DNA of 64,000 nt from Mytilus galloprovincialis (GCF_965363235.1 NC_134843.1:93839795-93903794); one strand, 5' to 3'; shown: positions 30,101 through 38,262, counted from the stretch's first letter. The notes: generated by a model not told the origin, from the letters alone. Program-made: numbers and translations.

Positions 30101-33100
30101 AAGTATCATAACATTTGATGAAGGTTTGACAAAGTTATTTATGTCTGGATTTTTTCCCACCTTGACACTTTATTACAACTTGATATAAACTGAAAACATA
30201 CATTTATAAGACCTGACATCCATGACCAGAGTAAAATCCAAAAAATATTGATTTTCCCAAAACACTGCAAAATTGCAATTTGCTTATTGCTGAAGGCCGT
30301 ACATTTATTTATAGTTGTTAATTTCCATGTAATTTGGTCTCTTGTGGATGGGTTGTCTCTTTGGTAATCATATCACATCTTTCATTTTAAAAAACATTTC
30401 AATAAATACCAAACAGATGTTCTCTATTTAATAGTAACTGGAAACGACAAAATTTTGAATTATTGTCGGTCATGCATGGGTAAAAAAATCTCAACCCCTT
30501 CTCTCTTAAATTATATCCAGTAGACTATTTCATGTCTAAATATAGAACCAATTACCTTGAGATTCTCTAAACACAGATCATCATCTGCATCCATATGTGT
30601 GCTAAAGTAGTCCAACTCTGCTACTATCTCAGGGATACCACTCCCCTCACCTATCTCCTCAATCACATGTTCTGGCAACTGAAGAAAAACAAAAATTACA
30701 TAAATACATTACAAGTATGCTTGGGTAGTCCATCTCTCATGTTCAGTCTAATTTTAGAGTGTTTTTTTTTTAAGTGGGTAGAAAGATGTATTCATCTTTT
30801 CTATTCTTACATAATATTATGAATATGAAATCAGTATAGACCCCACTCGGGATTATTTCAGAAATAAACTGAACAGGATAAAATGATTTTAAGTCCATCA
30901 TAGCAGTCATGTTCAAACAAGTAAAATATCATTGTCACTTCCAAAAAGATTGAACCTTGCTAAATATTGATAATTTTTTTTATCAACTTTGCGTTTCAAA
31001 AGCAAATTTCCTACACATACATAATTAATAAGGCCAAATAAAAATATATGTGTCGTTCCAGTTACCCAACAGTCCCTAGTTGAAACCCCCTGACCCTAGA
31101 ACTTTTTTTTCCATTTCTGAAAAATAAATTTTCAAACAATCAAATTATGAGGATTGTAAATTTAAATAATTAAATTCCAAAATTGCTGTCATCTGAAATT
31201 CCATCAGAAGTATCCCTTTACATGTGTAAAATGCAACAAAGTCATAACAGAATGAAACAAAATGAACTAAAAATGCAACATGACTGTTTATCATGTTTAT
31301 TTAACAACCAAACTCATGTAAAATGAGACAACCTTCTGGTTAGGGCGTACATAATGCCGTAATCAATTTCAGTTAACACATGATTTTTTCGGGATTTTGA
31401 CAATCCCAAAAAATATTAAAAAAAAAATTTGCCGACCTACAGATCCTTTTATTAATGTCATAGGAAACCTCAAATTAAAAAAAAATAATGCATATGTTTT
31501 TTTATAACTCAATGGATAGTTTTCATTATAAAACTTATGTACATATACTTTTTTCTAAAGAAATTTCTTTAATTTGTTCATATTTAGAAGTTTACTTTAT
31601 TTTAATTGCTTCCTGGAAATGGAAGGAAGCAATTCCTCCCCCCCCCCCCCCCATATTTTCCGTATGAACCTTAGAGTGACCAATCTGGTAAGATTCCGAT
31701 GATTGCAATACGCATGGGTATCCTTAAAATAAACAATTATCTGCTTGTACATTGTACATCTTACATAGATGCCAACCCCCTTTTGACACAATCAGTAACA
31801 AACTATCAAATTTTCCGTATTTTTGAAAAGTTTTCAGTAGTCATTCAAAAATGTGCATTTACCAACTAGAGGTTCTAAAGAGCCTGTGTCGCTCACCTTG
31901 GTCGATGTGAATATTAAACAATGGACACAGATGGATTCATGACAAAATTGTGTTTTGGTGATGGTGGATCTTACTTTACTAAACATTCTTGCTGCTTACA
32001 ATTATCTCTATCTATAACAGTACTTTCTGTGGAAAATGTTATTGAAAATCTTCAAATTTTAAGAAAATTGTTAAAAATTGACTATGAAGGGCAATGACTC
32101 CTTAGGGGGTCAATTGACTATTTTGGTCATAGTGACTTATTTTTAGTTCTTACTTTGCTGTACATTATTGCTGTTTACAGTTTATCTCTATCTATAATAA
32201 TATTCAAGATAACAAAAAAACACCAAAATTTCCTCAAAATTACCAATTCAGGGGCAGCAACCTAACAACCGATTATCCGATTAATCTGAAAATTCCAGGG
32301 CAGATAGATCGTGACCTGATCAACAATTTTACTTCCTATCAGATTTGCTCTTAATGCTTTGGTTTTTGAGTTATAAGCCAAAAACTGCATTTTACCCCCA
32401 TGTTCTATTTTTAGCCATGACGGCCATCTTGGTTTGTTGGCCGAGTTACCGGACACATTTTTTTTAACTAGATACCCCAATTATGGCTAAGTTTGGTTAA
32501 ATTTGGCCCAGTAGTTTCAGAGGAGAAGATTTTTCTAAAAGATTACTAAGATTTACGAAAAATGGTTAAAAATTGACTATAAAGGGCAATAACTCCTAAA
32601 GTGGTCAACTGACCATTTTGGTCATGTTGACTTATTTGTAGATCTTACTTTGCTGAACATTATTGCTGTTTGCAGTTTATCTCTATCTATAATAATATTC
32701 ATGATAATAACCAAAAACAGCAAAATTTCCTTAAAATTACCATTTCAGGGGCAGTAACCCAACAACGGAATGTCCGATTCATCTGAAAATTTCAGGGCAG
32801 ATAGATCTTGACCTGATGAACAATTTTACTCCATGTCAAATTTGCTCTTTATGCTTTGGTTTTTGTGTTATAAGCCAAAAACTGCATTTTACCCCTATGT
32901 TCTATTTTTAGCCATGGGGCCATCTTGGTTGGTTGGCCGGGTCACTCCACACATTTTTTAAACTAGATACCCCAATGATGATTATGGCCAAGTTTGGATT
33001 AATTTGACCCAATAGTTTTAGAGGAGAAGATTTTTGTAAAAGATAACTAAGATTTACGAAAAATGGTTAAAAATGGACTAAAAAGGGCAATAACTCCTAA

Positions 33101-36100
33101 TGGGGTCAACTGACCATTTCGGTCACGTTGACTTATTTGTAAATCTTACTTTGCTGAACATTATTGCTGTTTACAGTTTATCTCTATCTATAATAATTTT
33201 CAAGATAATAACCAAACACAGCAAAATTTTCTTAAAATTATCAATTCAGGGGTAGCAACCCAACGGGTTGTCCGATTCATCTGAAAATTTCAGGGCAGAT
33301 AGATCTTGACCTGATAAACAATTTTACCCCATGTCAGATTTGCTCTAAATGCTTTGGTTTTTGAGTTATAAGCCAAAAACTGCATTTTACCCCTATGTTC
33401 TATTTTTAGCCATGGCGGCCATCTTGGTTGGTTGGCCAGGTCACGCCACACATTTTTTAAACTAGATACCCCAATGATGATTTTGGTCAAGTTTGGATAA
33501 ATTTGGCCCAGTAGTTTCAGAGTAGAAGATTTTTGTAAAAGTTAACGACAACGGACGACGGACGCAAAGTGATTGGAAAAGCTCACTTGGCCCTTCGGGC
33601 CAGGTGAGCTAATAAAAATTACTAACAAGTGGTTGCAAGATAATGTGCACTAAAATTTGTCGTTCAACATTTTGTCTGTAGCATGAGTTCCATTCATTAA
33701 TTGCTCAGATGTTCTAGACTCATACATTTTCGATTTTGTCCAGGAGAAGTATAGAAAGGGGGAAAGCTACTTCATAAAATGCAAGTTTGCCTCTTCGGAA
33801 GTCAGTTAGTTCCCAACAATAGGTGGATAACTCCTGAGAAACCAGAAGTATTACATTGGCGTTTTCTAAATACCGGACCAGGACGGAGAAGTAATGATAA
33901 AAATCCGTGTTTTACAAAATTGAACGGCGCTGATTGGGAATCCGTAACTATTCGACTTTGACCGTAATAGCGTAGTTTTTATCTCAAAATCGGAAAAATA
34001 GTAATGGTAGGCATCTATGATCTTAACAGGTGCTCAATATCCTTGCTTTTTTGTTTATTGATGACAAACAGGTGACAATCATTAAACTTTGGCTTCAAAA
34101 CATGAACTTTAATAACTTGCCATAATTTCACAATAACACTGACCGAATGAAGAAAAATTGACGATTATACGAAATTTATGTGAAAAAAATGATAAATCGT
34201 GCTTTATGATGTTTGCATGCATTGGTTCAAGAATTGGAATAACATTATTTTTCGCCGGTAACTCATTTCTGACATATGACTTTAAAAAGAATGTAACTAG
34301 AACCACACATATATTTTTATTTGGCCTTATATTTTTTTTGTAAACAGTTACCTTAAATTGAAACTTGCTAATCATTATACTGTTATTTATAGTCAATCAT
34401 TTTCTTTGCAATATTCAGAAGAGTATTAATTTTAACACATTATTACCAAAATTACTTTTAAAACATTGCTTAGTTTATAATTACAAATGTAGCAAAGTGA
34501 AATGCTTAACTTTAATACGACTCAGGGTTCCCAGGTCCTAAAATTAACACCCTTTCCTCAAAACTTACTGCAAATAGCAGATTTTGTAATGATTATCATG
34601 TTATTTCCCCTGGGCTTGTTAAAAAATGATGAAAAATCTTTAGGACTGGTAATTAACATAATGAAGCAGTCATTTTCAAAATCTCATGTTCTCAAGAAAC
34701 ACTGTGTATAAGCTTTCCAGTAGAAAGGGTTTTAGGTCCTAAAAAAACTACAACAAAAACTTCTTTCTTTCTTTAGTTTATTTGTGGAAGGATATCTATC
34801 ATTGCACATTAGTAAAAAAGTACAATATTTTTGAAAATTTGTAACTAAACGAATAAAACAAACATTAAACATGCACATGCGTCTACAGTTTCCCTATCTG
34901 AAAAAGAATCTGGGTCGGTTCGCCTTGATTCATGTTCGCCCTGATACCTGTTCGCCCAGGGTCCATTCGCCCTGATTTTTAATTTTTTCTTATTGTTGTC
35001 TAGTCGCATAATTTTAAGTACTGTAAACCAACTTATTTTCGCGACTTTCACGAGTAGAAAATTAACGCGAATATAAATCGTCGCCAATATGTAAAACTCA
35101 GATCCTTCCTTATTAAACTATATCTAGAATTTAGAAAATCGCGAAATTAAAAAGCCGCGAAATAGTTTACAAAGGGTAAAACGTGAAATAAAGTATCCGC
35201 GAACATAAGTTGGTTTACAGTATTTCAACAAAATATGTTGAAGTTTGTTGAAAAATTGACAGAATCAGAGCTCCAGATAAGAGTTCATAAATTGGGGTTT
35301 TTACCCACCATTTTCTTATATAATTGGGTGATAAAGTTTTTTAATTGCATTATTAATTCCAATTCACCCCTCGATTAATATCAAATTGGGTTTTTCACCA
35401 CCAAGCTCCTTAATGTATTGGGTTTTTTCATCGACACAATATTGAATATTTAGGCAATATCAACCCCAATTTTTTTTCCATCTTAAATTAATATGTTTCT
35501 GTATGTCTTTGTTTAGCTCTTTTATTTGGTTTTGGGTTAGGGTTATTTGCTAGCTGTTTTATTTGATTTATTCACTGAGGAGCAATTATTGTAGGTTTAA
35601 TTTGTGTTCCGTTTCAAACCTTTTGCCAGTTTTGTATTTTCTCACAAAAAAGGATATGTGTATTCACAGGCAGTGGCATTCGTCTTATACCTTTATATAA
35701 TAAATTCTGAGACCAGTGCCTGATCAGTGGCTGTGTGCATGGTGTGTGTATTCATTTATCAACCGTAAAATGAATAAAAAATAGTATATAAACTCTAATT
35801 ATACTTGAATGATTTTCTTTTATTCAATTTACATAAATCTGGGTTTAGTTGTCTTCTATTAGAACTTTTGGTTTCTGATGCTTTATCATTTCAAAATTGA
35901 TTTGGCCTTTAACTTTTTCCAACTGAGTTCGTTTTTGATGAAACCCGTGTTTATTAGCAATGTTCTCGTTATGGTACGCACACAAGCCCGTGCGTTCGAT
36001 GGACGCTTCCTAAAAACACTGACTGAGTCTTGTTATCATTATAACTTTCCCTCAGTTTTCCGAAAGAAGCCGAAAACATGCTTCACCGGACATTCACTTT

Positions 36101-38151
36101 CGTTTTAATTCAATGTATGTTATGAAAAATCCCGAGCAATGCGAAAAAAATATGACTACATGACACACGCTATTTGGATAAACACCGAGAAGATCGAAAT
36201 GTTTACAAAAACACGTGTACCTATCATGCCTATTGTACAACGGAAAACTCAAACAGGGACCCATTTCAGCTACTTGATGCAGGGATCTATTTTTAGAACG
36301 ACAGGAAATTTCCAATTATAAATATTATAAAAATAGTTTACGCAACGACTGTAAACAGATAAGGGTAAATAACCCAAATTATGTCCAATAAAAGGGTTGA
36401 GAACTCATGGTTTTCGCATATAATTGGGTTTTCCGTTGAATTAATTGGGTTGTTGAACCCTTCAATGGACAATTGCATTGGGTTTTCTATTATTTGTATT
36501 GCGTGATCACGCATATACGCAGCTTATCTGGAGCTCTGCGGAATATTTATATTGCCGCAATCAATTTATCATTTTCCCTTTGATTTGCAAAGTACAATAC
36601 TGGAATACAATGTATATATCTTTATTGATATTTGTTAACAAAATAATAGTATCATAGATGCCAACCCCCTTTTGACACAATCAGTAACAAACTATCAAAT
36701 TTTCCGTATTTTTGAAAAGTTTTCAGTAATCATTCATAAACGTGCATTTACCAATAAAAATTACCGACGAGTGGTTGCAAAGTAAAGTACAGTGGTTGCA
36801 AAGTAATGTACACTAAAATTTGTCATTTAACATGTTGTCTGTAGTATGTATTCCATTCATTAATTGTTCAGATGTTCAGATGTTCTCGACTCAAACATTT
36901 TTGTTTTGTCAAGGAGAAGTAGAGAAAGCGGGAAAGCTACTTAATGAAATGCAAGTTTGCCTCTTTCGGAAGTCAGTTAGTTACCCAACAATAGGTTGAT
37001 AACTCCCGAGAAACCGGAAGCATTACATTGGCGTTTCCTAAATATTGGACCAGGACGGAAAAGTAATGATAAAAATCCGCGTTTTACAAAATTGAACGTC
37101 AATGATTGGGAATCCGTAACTATTCGACTTTGACCGTAATAGCGTAGTTTTTATCGTAAAATCGGAAAAACTACGGAAAAATCGTAATGGTTGGCATCTA
37201 TGTAGTATTCAGTCAACTACGAATGTATGCAGTATAACTGAGACTAACGCTATAGTCTAAATGACTAGATAAACTACATCATTGTTTTTATTAATTTCAA
37301 GCTGAATATTTTATCAAAACAAAACGTTTGTTTTATTATTTATTCATCGAAAGACAAGTATCACAATAATCAGTGATCCAAATTATTTTGTCCTTGAACA
37401 ATTAATGATCCTGAAAAAGCCATAAACTTTTAAATATTTCCATGTTTCCATAAATTTCAAATACCATAGAAATATCTGAATAAGTTTATTCAACTGCAAT
37501 GCCCTGAATATTTATATTTTTTAGTAGGGCGAATTGACTCCATGGGCGAATGAACTCAGGGCAAACGGACCCAGGGCGAACATGTTATTGGGGCGAACGG
37601 ACATACCTCTGAAAAACCTTTGATAATAGACATAAATGAGACATAATTCTAAGACATTTACAACTTCATCTGTTTTCTTTGAAAACTATTAACTACATTT
37701 TTTTGAACTCCTGTCTATCAAGATTAATTGGTGGTTGCTTAACTTCCAGTGGCAAATATCGCATGCAAGTTCAGGACTAGTCAAGAGAGTAAAGTATAAT
37801 GTGAAGATTAAATTTCATAATGGAAAAACCCAGGTGGGGCATGAATAGCATCACTCAGCAGAGTTTAATTCACAATAAGAAGATATATATGTCGAATTGT
37901 ATCATATTCATAAATAAGAAAGACAAATATAAATCAAATTCAACAAAGGAATGTATAGAAAAGGAAGATTTATCTTTGTTTACATTTCTCAAGATGAATG
38001 TGAAAGTCAAAATAAGGTTGGGATTTTTTTTCGAGTTGTCTGAACAAACCTGACTTAAGCGTTTATAGGCATTTCCTGAATATTGCCATTGTTCTTGGGC
38101 AAGGAATACAGAAGATTTACTGGGGAAAGTTCGCTTTTTATGTCGTATCAT
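2191..38151 (-). CDS. TRPC4AP: TRPC4AP (TRUSS) orthologue, 24 coding exons
   Basis: Family knowledge: TRPC4AP is the substrate receptor of a CUL4-DDB1 E3 ligase, reads C-terminal degrons with Arg at -3, and also acts as a TNFR1/TRPC scaffold. Seen: exons in transcript order 38151-38050, 30678-30556, 29576-29463, 24088-24028, 23610-23534, 22814-22655, 21895-21785, 18570-18508, 18292-18230, 17817-17695, 17386-17253, 16558-16479, 15375-15315, 14820-14762, 10603-10548, 10093-10048, 8939-8856, 8394-8304, 7586-7446, 6781-6670, 5526-5417, 4892-4744, 2862-2796, 2313-2191. All have AG/GT borders; phases agree; the sum is 2310 nt (769 aa plus stop; human about 797). Recalled human matches include LANFCRILAVAIS (exon 7), FDLLGELVKFNIEAF (exon 19), NVSCLNTTLVFLM (exon 22) and HYLHKDKD (exon 23). 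The start ATG (38149-38151) follows an in-frame TGA 24 nt upstream; exon 1 ends 12 residues before SGIP, exactly as in the human protein, but the human Gly/Ala-rich N-terminus is absent. Exon 1 is the least certain; exons 2-24 are firm. Confidence 0.95.
2666..2836 (-). repeat. Triplicated exon-23 end plus splice donor
   Basis: Three tandem units of 57-58 bp. Each holds the last 40 nt of TRPC4AP exon 23 (coding YLHKDKDCSALEK) and the start of the intron (gtaatgtatttag). The copy nearest the rest of the exon (donor at 2795/2796) is the functional one by reading frame. Reading past that donor into the second copy gives an in-frame stop within 14 codons, so the extra donors cannot give a full-length product. 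The middle copy has one extra base. Confidence 0.9.
3105..3143. repeat. 39-base poly-G tract in intron 23 of the minus-strand gene numbering
   Basis: An uninterrupted run of G on the plus strand, followed by a G/A-rich tail, between exons 23 and 22 of TRPC4AP. The transcript would carry poly-C and the non-transcribed strand could form G-quadruplexes. Shorter C runs occur at 8830-8839, 24809-24818 and 31637-31651. Length may be unreliable because homopolymers are error-prone. Confidence 0.85.
3333..4674 (+). mobile_element. HT1 hairpin-ended element, copy 1
   Basis: The low-coordinate end carries the small palindrome GGCTCTCAAGAGCC followed by a CGCTCACCT motif. The high-coordinate end carries a stem of 12-13 bp (GCTCACATGGCC with its complement, 4643-4671) followed by CTAA. 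The interior consists of about 505-bp tandem units recognisable by 'gggcaataactcc' and 'atctta' motifs. No coding capacity. The 3' hairpin plus CTAA resembles non-autonomous Helitron ends; class is inference. Lies in the intron between exons 22 and 23, antisense to the gene. Confidence 0.8.
5557..5622. repeat. 32-bp tandem duplication in a TRPC4AP intron
   Basis: Two adjacent copies of a 32-bp unit beginning 'gataaattgtaaaactta', just upstream (in transcript sense) of exon 21. No function visible. Confidence 0.7.
5634..5894 (+). mobile_element. HT3 hairpin-ended element, copy 1 (short)
   Basis: Begins ACAAGAATTTGTCCAAAGTA and ends with the stem ATGCCCC-TCTAC / GTAG-GTGGGGCAT followed by a run of A. 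Only one interior unit ('accgtgaaattgg' to 'ctttaacc') is present, against four in copy 2. No coding capacity. Antisense to TRPC4AP. Confidence 0.78.
6062..6722 (-). repeat. Ten-copy minisatellite made of exon-20 end plus splice donor
   Basis: Ten head-to-tail units, mostly 63 bp, a few with an extra internal step of about 10 bp. In transcript orientation each unit holds the last 40-50 nt of TRPC4AP exon 20 (coding LEHLTNDESPCR), the donor, and about 20 nt of intron. Nine units read gtaagt and the native one (donor at 6669/6670) reads gtgagt; the second unit from the low-coordinate end has GTCGTG instead of GTCGAG before its donor. The units are nearly identical, indicating recent expansion or homogenisation. 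Extension past the native donor meets TAA at once (GGT GAG TAA). Confidence 0.93.
7960..8235 (+). mobile_element. Solo 3' tail of the reverse-transcriptase retroelement family
   Basis: Matches the 3' tail of the element at 60400-61645 ('aggagcctctgg', 'ggggccagct', 'tgaagaccc', 'cattccccatttccattctc'). 5'-truncated, as expected of target-primed retrotransposition. Antisense in TRPC4AP intron 18. Confidence 0.75.
9019..9907 (+). mobile_element. HT2 hairpin-ended element, copy 1
   Basis: Starts ACAAGAGTGCATACACTGAA and ends with a long stem, GAGC-CTGCAAC / GTTGCAG-GCTCGAC, at 9875-9907. The interior is made of about 150-bp units with a recurring 'accatgaaaatgaggtcaa' motif. A GCC-rich block ('gccgccgccgtagcc') precedes the hairpin. 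No coding capacity. Lies between TRPC4AP exons 16 and 17, antisense to the gene. Confidence 0.8.
10663..12480 (+). mobile_element. HT2 element, copy 2, split by an inserted transposon
   Basis: Starts ACAAGAGTGCACACGCTGAA and ends with the HT2 hairpin at about 12446-12480. Its right part is interrupted by an 804-bp transposon (11597-12400), which duplicated GAGCTAAC. Without the insertion the copy is about 1 kb and closely matches copy 3. Between TRPC4AP exons 14 and 15. Confidence 0.82.
11597..12400. mobile_element. hAT-like non-autonomous transposon with 8-bp duplication
   Basis: Ends are AGACTATGCGAA and TTCGCGTAGTCT, inverted with one mismatch. The 8 bp GAGCTAAC flank it on both sides (11589-11596 and 12401-12408), and the interrupted HT2 sequence continues seamlessly. 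Subterminal copies of GGTCTGGTAAA and its complement lie near both ends. Eight-bp duplications are typical of hAT elements; superfamily is inferred. The short ORFs inside show no transposase features. Confidence 0.85.
12525..12785 (+). mobile_element. Retroelement tail, second family
   Basis: Contains 'aggttcatcccactatt', 'taccaagtcagaaata' and 'gcagttgttaac', also found at 42260-42440. Non-coding tail-only copy. Its layout parallels the first tail family (CCAAGTCAGGA motif), so the two are probably related. Intronic in TRPC4AP. Confidence 0.55.
12894..14002 (+). mobile_element. HT2 element, copy 3, uninterrupted
   Basis: Complete copy from ACAAGAGTGCACACGCTGAA to the terminal hairpin ending GGCTCGAC at 14002. 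The GCC-rich block before the hairpin is expanded here (gccgcc repeats separated by gta). Interior units as in copies 1 and 2. Between TRPC4AP exons 14 and 15, antisense to the gene and about 400 bp downstream of copy 2. Confidence 0.82.
15675..16444 (+). mobile_element. HT3 element, copy 2, four interior units
   Basis: Same start (ACAAGAATGTGTCCAAAGTA) and same terminal hairpin as copy 1. The interior holds four tandem units of about 167 bp, each with 'ggaccgtgaaat', 'ttggactt' and 'aaaaactttaacc' landmarks. Sits between TRPC4AP exons 12 and 13, only about 35 bp from the exon-12 donor, and is antisense to the gene. Confidence 0.82.
16722..16815. repeat. 32-bp tandem repeat, three copies
   Basis: Three adjacent units beginning 'cattcataaaatgtcacaat', the third diverged. 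In the TRPC4AP intron between exons 11 and 12. Simple replication-slippage type repeat. Confidence 0.75.
19641..20250. mobile_element. 610-bp MULE-like MITE with 9-bp duplication
   Basis: Flanked by TATACTCCT at 19632-19640 and 20251-20259. The inverted ends share GGTCTTTTCACCACCGAACA-type sequence, followed on each side by further short GAACACC / GGTGTTCGG subrepeats, so each arm is itself an array of decamer-like motifs. No coding capacity. A 9-bp duplication is typical of Mutator-like elements; assignment is inferred. In the TRPC4AP intron between exons 7 and 8. Confidence 0.85.
20270..20610. repeat. Dispersed repeat shared with 26690-27090
   Basis: The segment around 'ggcgataagcggatta' and 'catcaca', followed by a 'gacgaaattga ... 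tactttcgtca' inverted motif, occurs again inside the insertion at 25135-27851. The similarity extends left past the MITE at 19641-20250, so that MITE landed in an older repeat. Family not recognised. Confidence 0.6.
21424..21535. repeat. 50-bp direct tandem duplication
   Basis: Two adjacent, almost identical copies of a unit beginning 'ggtaagattaaccttaattg'. Near-identity suggests a recent duplication. Intronic, about 250 bp upstream in window coordinates from TRPC4AP exon 7. Confidence 0.8.
22072..22466 (+). mobile_element. HT1 element, copy 2, 5' fragment
   Basis: Begins CTAGGGGCTCTAAAGAGCC like copy 3 and follows the HT1 interior (the 'gggcaataactcc' and 'gacttatttgtag' segments) for about 400 bp before similarity stops. 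The terminal hairpin is missing, so it is truncated at its 3' side. It sits in the intron between TRPC4AP exons 6 and 7, in the same orientation as the other HT1 copies. Confidence 0.75.
22794..23112 (-). repeat. Tandem copies of exon-6 acceptor and exon start
   Basis: Five clear copies and one decayed copy, spaced about 31-42 bp before interruption. In transcript orientation each holds a T-rich tract, CAG, and the first 20 nt of TRPC4AP exon 6 (coding SIGDHVI). The native acceptor is at 22814/22815; further acceptors would start the exon at 22845, 22877 and 22918. The 22845 and 22918 choices shift the frame, and the 22877 choice keeps the frame but reads into a stop. A retroelement-tail repeat (22923-23050) has landed inside the array, separating the fourth and fifth copies. 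Confidence 0.88.
22923..23050 (+). mobile_element. Retroelement tail inserted in the exon-6 acceptor array
   Basis: Carries 'gttgaaggccgtac', 'cctatagttgttaa' and the terminal 'ttgtctcattggcaatca' shared with copies at 30275-30385, 44560-44890, 54500-54630 and, inverted, at about 300-390 and 50295-50410. Its position splits the acceptor minisatellite, so the array predates it. Another short copy of the last motif is at 15025-15065. Confidence 0.7.
24421..29440 (+). mobile_element. HT4 hairpin-ended element, interrupted by a 2.7-kb insertion
   Basis: Begins with GCTCCGCAGGGCGCAGC and a motif TATACGACCGC, and ends with a 35-nt hairpin (29406-29440, ATACGAGCAAAAA / TTTTTGCGGTCGTAT with a TTAA-type loop) that repeats the TACGACCGC motif in inverse. 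The right half has three units of about 245 bp marked by 'ggaccttaatgtagacc', then three of about 130 bp marked by 'ccaaaactcccaaaatcaa'. A palindromic 'ttgcacaatattgtgcaa' lies near 28040. No coding capacity. Between TRPC4AP exons 3 and 4, antisense to the gene. Confidence 0.78.
25135..27851. mobile_element. Insertion in HT4 flanked by direct repeats of more than 110 bp
   Basis: The HT4 segment at about 25011-25134 is repeated almost exactly at about 27852-27975, bracketing about 2.7 kb of unrelated sequence. Near the insert borders are loosely inverted motifs (CAGTAC, CTCTCCCA, ACACCGAG), suggesting degenerate inverted ends. Inside are a direct repeat (about 25650-25770 and 25985-26075) and a block shared with 20270-20610. 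No recognisable protein. Nature unknown. Confidence 0.65.
29822..30030 (+). mobile_element. HT3 element, copy 3, diverged and truncated
   Basis: Starts ACAAGAATGTGCCACTAGTA and follows one HT3 interior unit with many differences, then ends after a 'gaagctggac' stretch without the terminal hairpin. Between TRPC4AP exons 2 and 3, same orientation as the other copies. Confidence 0.6.
30275..30385 (+). mobile_element. Retroelement tail, 'ttgtctcattggcaatca' type
   Basis: Diverged copy with 'tgctgaaggccgta', 'ttatagttgttaatt' and 'gttgtctctttggtaatc'. Between TRPC4AP exons 2 and 3, antisense to the gene. No coding capacity. Confidence 0.6.
31764..34019. mobile_element. TIR element W, copy 1, interrupted by HT1
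   Basis: Starts CATAGATGCCAACC and ends with the complement GGTAGGCATCTATG. The 6 bp ATCTTA flank it (31758-31763 and 34020-34025). The HT1 copy at 31866-33612 sits inside it. Without the insertion it is about 510 bp. Only copy number and 6-bp duplication are seen; the superfamily is not clear (6-7 bp is reported for Dada elements among others). Confidence 0.88.
31866..33612 (+). mobile_element. HT1 element, copy 3, complete with exact ends
   Basis: Its ends can be set exactly because it interrupts one of two copies of another repeat (see 31764-34019 and the empty copy 36653-37202). The uninterrupted sequence reads ACCAATAAAAATT; the filled one reads ACCAA, then CTAGAGGTTC to GGTGAGCTAA, then TAAAAATT. 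The element therefore runs from CTAGAGG to CTAA and sits between A and T with no obvious target duplication. The 3' stem (GGCCC, TTC loop, GGGCC, widened to GCTCAC/GGTGAGC) ends at 33610. Three interior units of about 500 bp. The A/T site, CTAA end and hairpin fit Helitrons, but the 5' end is not TC. Confidence 0.85.
35021..35220. mobile_element. 200-bp MITE with TA target site
   Basis: Perfectly inverted ends CTGTAAACCAACTTAT / ATAAGTTGGTTTACAG, followed by CG-bearing stretches, with TA on both sides (35019-35020 and 35221-35222). TA duplications point to the Tc1/mariner group; inferred. Non-coding. Confidence 0.85.
35266..36538. mobile_element. 1.27-kb TIR element, hAT-like ends
   Basis: Perfect 16-bp inverted ends CAGAGCTCCAGATAAG / CTTATCTGGAGCTCTG. 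Subterminal 'aattgggtt' motifs recur on both sides. The flanking bases (gacagaat and cggaatat) do not form a clean duplication. No transposase seen; ORFs inside are short. hAT-like by the CAG start only. Confidence 0.7.
36653..37202. mobile_element. TIR element W, copy 2, uninterrupted (empty site for HT1)
   Basis: 550 bp from CATAGATGCC to GGCATCTATG, flanked by TAGTAT at 36647-36652 and 37203-37208. About 90% identical by eye to copy 1 outside the HT1 insertion. Has a small internal tandem of 'gtggttgcaaagtaa'. It supplies the empty site that fixes the HT1 ends. Confidence 0.88.
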
Positions 38152-38262
38152 TGTCTTTTTTTGCTTTCTCTTTCACTGAACAGCTGAAACTGAGCTCGGC
38201 GGTAAAAATTATCTGCGCATTCTTTTGCACGCACTTCCTGCAATCGCATACATCATTAAAAA
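38152..38262 (-). promoter_or_regulatory. TRPC4AP 5' leader and probable promoter
   Basis: Upstream of the chosen ATG, the minus strand carries an ETS-type core (AGGAAGTG; ACTTCC on the plus strand at 38233-38238) and an NRF1-like half site (TGCGCA at 38214-38219), in a patch richer in C and G than its surroundings. ETS plus NRF1 sites without a clear TATA box are typical of housekeeping promoters. The transcription start is not determined. Inference from position and motifs only. Confidence 0.4.

Larger units (their letters stand above)
34906..37607. mobile_element. TIR element with 9-bp duplication, host of three further elements
   Basis: Both ends carry inverted arrays of the motif TTCGCCC / GGGCGAA (five or so on each side, spaced 15-20 bp), flanked by TCTGAAAAA at 34897-34905 and 37608-37616. 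Inside it lie the elements at 35021-35220, 35266-36538 and 36653-37202, leaving roughly 0.68 kb of its own sequence. The 9-bp duplication and arrayed subterminal motifs resemble the element at 19641-20250 and suggest a Mutator-like type. In TRPC4AP intron 1. Confidence 0.8.

Noticed and set aside
33779-33961. 60-codon ORF inside element W
   Set aside because: The second copy of W does not keep the frame, so it is non-coding repeat sequence.
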